From the NCBI GenBank assembly GCA_902386085.1, contig CABMIA010000159.1, positions 1 through 10,015 of the forward strand: DNA of 10,015 bases. The letters are read 5' to 3'. The notes under the pieces are model-generated. The model had not been told where the DNA came from. It saw only the letters and a program-made list of their open reading frames with translations, and did not search any database. This DNA comes from an uncultured archaeon (lineage in GTDB: Archaea; Halobacteriota; Methanosarcinia; Methanosarcinales; Methanoperedenaceae). The translations under genes were made by a program, and so were the position numbers. Below, in pieces: positions 7,270 to 10,015 of this stretch (positions are counted from its first letter, which is position 1; each line of letters opens with the position of its first letter).

Positions 7270-7481
7270 AGAAAAATATCGAAAAGCTGTTTTCTGACCC
7301 GTTTATCGGGAAACCATTGGAATCTCCTTTAGTAAATTTTCGGTCTATTCGCGTCAAGGGGAAATATCGGCTGATTTATAAGTTGGATGAAAACAATGAG
7401 GAGATTGTTCTTGTGGCATTCGGGCATCGAAAGAACATATATGAGCTTATGGTTTTCTTTTCTAAAAAGGGCGGCGTTTAA
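7253..7481 (+). pseudogene. RelE/ParE-like toxin, frameshifted
   Basis: An ATG at 7253 overlaps the antitoxin end, as is usual in these operons, and reads MRSLFKEKYRKAVF before stopping at 7295-7297. In the next frame the sequence reads NIEKLFSDPFIGKPLE (from 7275), then FRSIRVKGKYRLIYKLDE, AFGHRKNIYEL, and ends at the TAA at 7479-7481. That is a clear RelE-type ribonuclease core, including the RSIRV and GKYR strands and the GHRK motif near the end. That frame has no start codon of its own, because it is closed by a TGA at 7251-7253. Removing one A from the A5 run at 7272-7276 would join the two parts into one 75-residue protein. It is either a real inactivating frameshift or a sequencing indel. 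Even repaired, the protein is somewhat short at its N-terminus compared with the usual 85-95 residues. Confidence 0.75.
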
Positions 7482-7545
7482 TGGAGGGCTGCCTGAAGGC
7501 GCCGTCAAAGAGCGCGCGGCTGTGCCGGCGTGGGTTTGTGATGAA
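7482..7545. other. Short GC-rich islet between toxin remnant and coiled-coil gene
   Basis: A hand count over 7482-7540 gives about 70% G+C, in a region otherwise well below 50%. Open frames cross it on both strands (for example one beginning with an ATG at 7481, 36 residues), but none has a recognisable product. It may be an inserted fragment or an RNA structure at the convergent gene ends. Confidence 0.3.
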
Positions 7546-7558
7546 TTTATCCAAGATC

Positions 7559-7876
7559 TCAAGCATGAACTATCTTTTCAATCTCCTTTGACCTTTCTAT
7601 GAGTTTGTCGAATGTATCTTTATATGCATACCATTTTATATATTCCCTGTCATCCCCAAGTTTGCCTGCATTGAACTTCTCATAAAATTCATCTGAACTC
7701 ATTTTATGGCGCTTTTCAAAAACAGTGAGTGAATTTTTGACCTGTTTGAGTTCGCGCTTGATCATGCCAAGCTCTACTTTTAACATTTTATTTAAAGTCG
7801 ACTCGATATATTTTTTCTCGAAATCGAGACCGTGGGAGAGTTGGGAATTTATGGCTATCACGTATTCGATGGACAT
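7559..7876 (-). CDS. Small coiled-coil protein, antitoxin-like, function unknown
   Basis: About 105 residues, mostly helical and charged. Heptad-like leucine/isoleucine spacing runs through about residues 25-60 of the longer frame (KKYIESTLNKMLKVELGMI). A conserved-looking block MSSDEFYEKFNAGKLGDDRE is then followed by YIKWYAY and a final amphipathic helix. I recall similar short archaeal proteins with an 'SSEEFYEKF..G.LGDD' block lying next to small toxin genes, which suggests an antitoxin or structural partner, but I cannot name the family. The frame extends to an ATG at 7891, but that lies only 16 bases from the TATA box centre and would probably be outside the RNA. The ATG at 7876 (protein beginning MSIEYVIAI) fits a nearly leaderless RNA and is preferred. 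No obvious toxin partner gene lies directly beside it. Confidence 0.7.
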   Translation of the reverse strand: MSIEYVIAINSQLSHGLDFEKKYIESTLNKMLKVELGMIKRELKQVKNSLTVFEKRHKMSSDEFYEKFNAGKLGDDREYIKWYAYKDTFDKLIERSKEIEKIVHA

Positions 7877-7903
7877 AACTTTGATATGCATTGGCTTTTT
7901 GAC

Positions 7904-7911
7904 TTTATAAA
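7904..7911 (-). promoter_or_regulatory. TATA box (TTTATAAA) of the coiled-coil gene
   Basis: The octamer is palindromic and is centred 31-32 bases upstream of the ATG at 7876. RNA would be expected to start near 7881, downstream of the ATG at 7891. This supports the shorter protein. Confidence 0.45.
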
Positions 7912-8045
7912 GGTTGCTTGAATAAAATTGGAATATTGCTGGAAATGTGCAGTCATGCGGCGCTATTAATGTGCTCGCAACTGCGTGAGTTTGGTGGAGA
8001 GGAGACCATGAAGTTGAAGGGGAGTTGATGAAAAGGATTGATAGT

Positions 8046-8531
8046 TTATTTTAAAATCTTCTCTTTATTATTTATTATCATCATGTCTTTTATTTCCAGA
8101 TCATCCATTATACCTTCGACTTCTTCTTTGCTTCGGATTTCTGTTTTCCATAGAGCTTTCATAATGTCTGGAATATCCCATGCGATTACTTCATTCTTTT
8201 CTGCAAAACGTTTTGCCTTTTTATCATTGGTTATGAAGGGATAATTTCGGGTTACGCATATCGAAATACATTGAAGTTCTCCTTTGCCGAAGCTGGTCGA
8301 GGATAAAAAAGAATGGTACTTTTCCAGTTCTTTGGCATCCATTGATATTATTTCAACAACGTCTATGATGCGGTCTACGAAATCATACCCGGCATGCTTT
8401 ATGAATATTAGTTCTTCATATACGCCGTTGGTTGTCACGATTTTGTGTTTCGGAAACAATTCCGATAAAAGTATAAGTCTGTCAATTTTAGCAAATGCTG
8501 AGAGCACATCGGTATCGCATACAATGCTCAA
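8046..8531 (-). CDS. PIN-domain toxin (ribonuclease) of a UPF0175/PIN pair
   Basis: A PIN-domain metal-dependent ribonuclease, 161 residues. The acidic residues expected for the active site are visible (numbering from a GTG at 8540): D9/D11 in CDTDVLSAF, E42/E43 in GVYEEL, E88 in FGKGELQ and D106 in FITNDKKA. The layout resembles the DUF3368-type PIN proteins that accompany UPF0175. The open frame reaches the GTG at 8540, but I favour the TTG at 8531. It sits eight bases after a GGAG motif, forms a four-base TTGA overlap with the antitoxin stop, and gives MSIVCDTDVLSAF, a normal PIN beginning. The C-terminal tail (about 133-164) is lysine-rich and extends past the typical PIN fold. It is co-transcribed downstream of its likely antitoxin and presumably cleaves RNA when released. 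No inactivating change is seen. Confidence 0.87.
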   Translation of the reverse strand: MSIVCDTDVLSAFAKIDRLILLSELFPKHKIVTTNGVYEELIFIKHAGYDFVDRIIDVVEIISMDAKELEKYHSFLSSTSFGKGELQCISICVTRNYPFITNDKKAKRFAEKNEVIAWDIPDIMKALWKTEIRSKEEVEGIMDDLEIKDMMIINNKEKILK

Positions 8532-8848
8532 CCTCTCCACTCCATGATTTCATCCACTTTTTTATCAATATCGGTATCTGGTTTTATTATTCTTTTAACA
8601 CCTCTGTCCGAAAGCATATGTTTGAAATCTTCAATGTTCATTCCTGCAATTTCAGCTGCCCTTGCCAGAGATACCTCTCCGGCTTTGTATAGTTCTATCG
8701 CAGATGCAAGTTTGAGGGCGGGTTTAGTATCCAACAGTGTTCTGAATGCATCCTTTACAGCTTCGGCTTTTGAAGTGTAATACCCTGCTCTGATGAGCGC
8801 TTCTATTTCTTTTTCGATTGTGGCGGGTAAACTGAAGACTGTTTCCAT
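8528..8848 (-). CDS. UPF0175 antitoxin with ribbon-helix-helix-like N-terminus
   Basis: A 106-residue protein made of two parts. Residues 1-40 (VFSLPATIEKEIEALIRAG, then SKAEAVKDAFRTLL) look like a ribbon-helix-helix DNA-binding domain. Residues 49-85 carry the UPF0175 core (AIELYKAGEVSLARAAEIAG, then a helix and LSDRGV). The acidic/basic tail DTDIDKKVDEIMEW (91-104) could be the toxin-binding segment. It is the likely antitoxin and autorepressor for the PIN protein encoded immediately downstream, with which it overlaps by four bases if the TTG start is used. The ATG at 8848 lies about 24.5 bases from the centre of a TTTATAAA box, so the RNA is probably leaderless. The gene is divergent from the helicase at 8950 across 101 bases. 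Confidence 0.88.
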   Translation of the reverse strand: METVFSLPATIEKEIEALIRAGYYTSKAEAVKDAFRTLLDTKPALKLASAIELYKAGEVSLARAAEIAGMNIEDFKHMLSDRGVKRIIKPDTDIDKKVDEIMEWRG

Positions 8849-8868
8849 GAGTATAAATTTGATTTAGT

Positions 8869-8876
8869 TTTATAAA
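8869..8876 (-). promoter_or_regulatory. TATA box (TTTATAAA) of the UPF0175/PIN operon
   Basis: Its centre is 24.5 bases from the first base of the ATG at 8848, the same distance as at the 7039 gene. This predicts transcription starting at the start codon. Confidence 0.55.
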
Positions 8877-8923
8877 TACTTTGGTTAATTGATGGCGTAA
8901 CCTAAGCTTCACAAAAGAGATAG

Positions 8924-8931
8924 TTTATAAA
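8924..8931 (+). promoter_or_regulatory. TATA box (TTTATAAA) of the second helicase gene
   Basis: The octamer is centred 22.5 bases before the ATG at 8950. A short inverted repeat, ATAGT (8920-8924) and ACTAT (8939-8943), brackets it and could be an operator. The RNA would be leaderless from 8950, or would carry a leader of about 15 bases if the ATG at 8968 is used. Confidence 0.5.
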
Positions 8932-8949
8932 TATGAATACTATAGATTA

Positions 8950-10015
8950 ATGGATTGGATTGAGACCATGATCGACTTCGAAGAAATGCTTGAGAAAGAA
9001 TTTCAGGAAAAACCAATTAATCCCTTTGAGATTTTTCAAGAACACCGTAATAAAAAATATGAATATCTTAGAGGTGGGCAAGAACATGTTTTAGAGACGT
9101 GGTTTAACCAAAGAACTCAAAAAGATACAATAGTTAAGATGGACACCGGGTCTGGAAAAACACTTGTCGGCCTTTTAATGCTTCAATCAAGCTTAAATGA
9201 AAATTTTGGTCCTGCCATATATCTTTGTGTTGACAATCAACTCGTTGACCAAGTAGTAGCATCTGCTAATGATTTTAGTATTTCAAATGTCACATCTGAA
9301 GATGGAAGCATACCAGTGGATTTTTTAAATTCTGAAGCAATTCTAATAACAACATTCGATAAGCTTGTTAATGGATTATCAAAATTTGGAGTGAAGGATA
9401 CAGACAGAGAAGAAGTACCTATAGGAAGTCTGTTGGTAGATGATGCACATAGCGGTCTAAAAAAAGCAAGGCAGGCTTTTACAATTTCCTTAGATCGAGA
9501 TGAGCATTCAGATATATGTGACAGATTGTTTGATTTATTCAAAGGCTCCTTGGGTGTCCAGGCTCCTGGAAAGCTAAAAGACTTGGAGGATAGAGTTTAC
9601 TCAACTTTAATGATGGTTCCATATTGGAATTGGCTTGAATCTAAAGATGAGATAATTAACATATTAAGTAAATATCGTGACGATAAACTTAAATTCCAAT
9701 GGAACTTACTTAGCGATAATCTCGAAAGTTGCTATTGTTACATTTCAGGTCAAACGATTGAAATAACTCCACAATGTGTTCCAATAGAATATATACCAAG
9801 CTTTCAGAATGCTAAGCGCAGATTTTTCCTCTCCGCAACGTTACTGGATGATTCCCACTTAATCAAGGAATTAGGCGTTTCATATGAAGCAGTCAAAAGA
9901 CCACTAAGACCTAAGATTTCCGGAGATATAGGTGAACGTATGATAATAGTTCCTAGCCTTGTGGAAAGCTCTCTCAATATAGATAAAACTGCTCAATTGA
10001 TTAATATAATGAAAA
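8950..10015 (+). CDS. DEAD/DEAH-box family helicase, N-terminal part (cut by window edge)
   Basis: The frame is open from an ATG at 8950 to the window end, 355 residues with no stop. Motifs: a Q-motif-like YLRGGQ (39-44), Walker A MDTGSGKT (64-71), motif Ia-like YLCVDNQLVDQV (91-102), motif Ib-like ILITTFDKL (131-139), Walker B LLVDDAH (161-167) and motif III FFLSATL (292-298). The Walker B reads DDAH rather than DEAH. The part after motif III (LLDDSHLIKEL and later GDIGERMIIVPS) looks more like XPD/DinG-type or defence-associated helicases than like the XPB protein upstream, but I cannot name the family. Codon use is clearly more AT-rich than in the XPB operon, a sign of separate origin. An ATG at 8968 is an alternative start. 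Downstream partner genes, which would tell its role, lie outside the window. Confidence 0.85.
   Translation, partial: MDWIETMIDFEEMLEKEFQEKPINPFEIFQEHRNKKYEYLRGGQEHVLETWFNQRTQKDTIVKMDTGSGKTLVGLLMLQSSLNENFGPAIYLCVDNQLVDQVVASANDFSISNVTSEDGSIPVDFLNSEAILITTFDKLVNGLSKFGVKDTDREEVPIGSLLVDDAHSGLKKARQAFTISLDRDEHSDICDRLFDLFKGSLGVQAPGKLKDLEDRVYSTLMMVPYWNWLESKDEIINILSKYRDDKLKFQWNLLSDNLESCYCYISGQTIEITPQCVPIEYIPSFQNAKRRFFLSATLLDDSHLIKELGVSYEAVKRPLRPKISGDIGERMIIVPSLVESSLNIDKTAQLINIMK

Noticed and set aside
7254..7272. Programmed frameshift joining antitoxin and toxin frames
   Set aside because: Going from the antitoxin frame to the toxin frame needs a -1 slip, and there is no slippery heptamer near the antitoxin stop. 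A one-base change in the A5 run with the ATG at 7253 explains the layout better.
7387..7602. 71-residue plus-strand open frame through the GC-rich islet
   Set aside because: It overlaps the toxin core in another frame and the coiled-coil gene on the other strand, and shows no family resemblance.
7949..7984. GCAGT...ACTGC inverted repeat as a terminator or attachment site
   Set aside because: It has five-base arms with a 26-base loop and no T-run; chance is a sufficient explanation.
7986..8054. Short open reading ending WWRGDHEVEGELMKRIDSLF before a TAA
   Set aside because: It looks like the tail of a coding sequence, but a TGA lies directly before it and no start or upstream body is visible. 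It is too short to call as a gene or remnant.
9237..9542. 101-residue minus-strand open frame
   Set aside because: It is antisense to the second helicase between its motif Ia and the region after Walker B; serine-rich shadow frame with no domain.
1..10015. tRNA, rRNA, CRISPR array or transposase
   Set aside because: I looked for conserved tRNA/rRNA stretches, regularly spaced repeats and transposase motifs on both strands and saw none.

Overview
The window looks archaeal, most likely a methanogen-related euryarchaeote (Methanosarcinales or Methanoperedens type is my guess). The reasons are AT-rich TTTATAAA boxes lying 22-32 bases from start codons, several probable leaderless starts, GTG/TTG starts, and UPF0175/PIN toxin-antitoxin genes of the kind common in archaeal genomes. 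Species-level placement cannot be made from the sequence alone.

Layout. (1) Bases 1-1691, minus strand: an ABC exporter pair, ATPase then ABC-2 permease, with the permease running off the left edge. (2) Bases 1838-6590, plus strand: a tight three-gene operon joined by two ATGA overlaps. The last gene is a full-length XPB-type superfamily 2 DNA helicase of the kind I know from bacteria. The two genes before it encode helicase-associated winged-helix proteins. By eye all three proteins carry a version of the same domain, the one at the N-terminus of bacterial XPB (Pfam Helicase_C_3 type). The usual archaeal XPB partner, the nuclease Bax1, is not present. (3) Bases 6577-8848: a patch of small toxin-antitoxin type genes. 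It holds a lone UPF0175 antitoxin, a Phd/YefM-like antitoxin followed by a RelE-like toxin broken by what looks like a single-base frameshift, a small coiled-coil protein, and an apparently intact UPF0175/PIN pair. (4) Bases 8950-10015, plus strand: the first 355 codons of another superfamily 2 helicase, AT-rich and with a DDAH Walker B motif, cut off by the right edge.

How it fits together. The XPB trio probably forms one complex that opens or remodels DNA, with the two accessory proteins supplying DNA-binding and damage- or substrate-recognition modules. Whether it serves repair, transcription-linked processing or defence cannot be read from the sequence. Its position beside decayed and intact toxin-antitoxin genes and a second helicase suggests an accessory, possibly defence-rich, region. 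No tRNA, rRNA, CRISPR array or transposase was seen.
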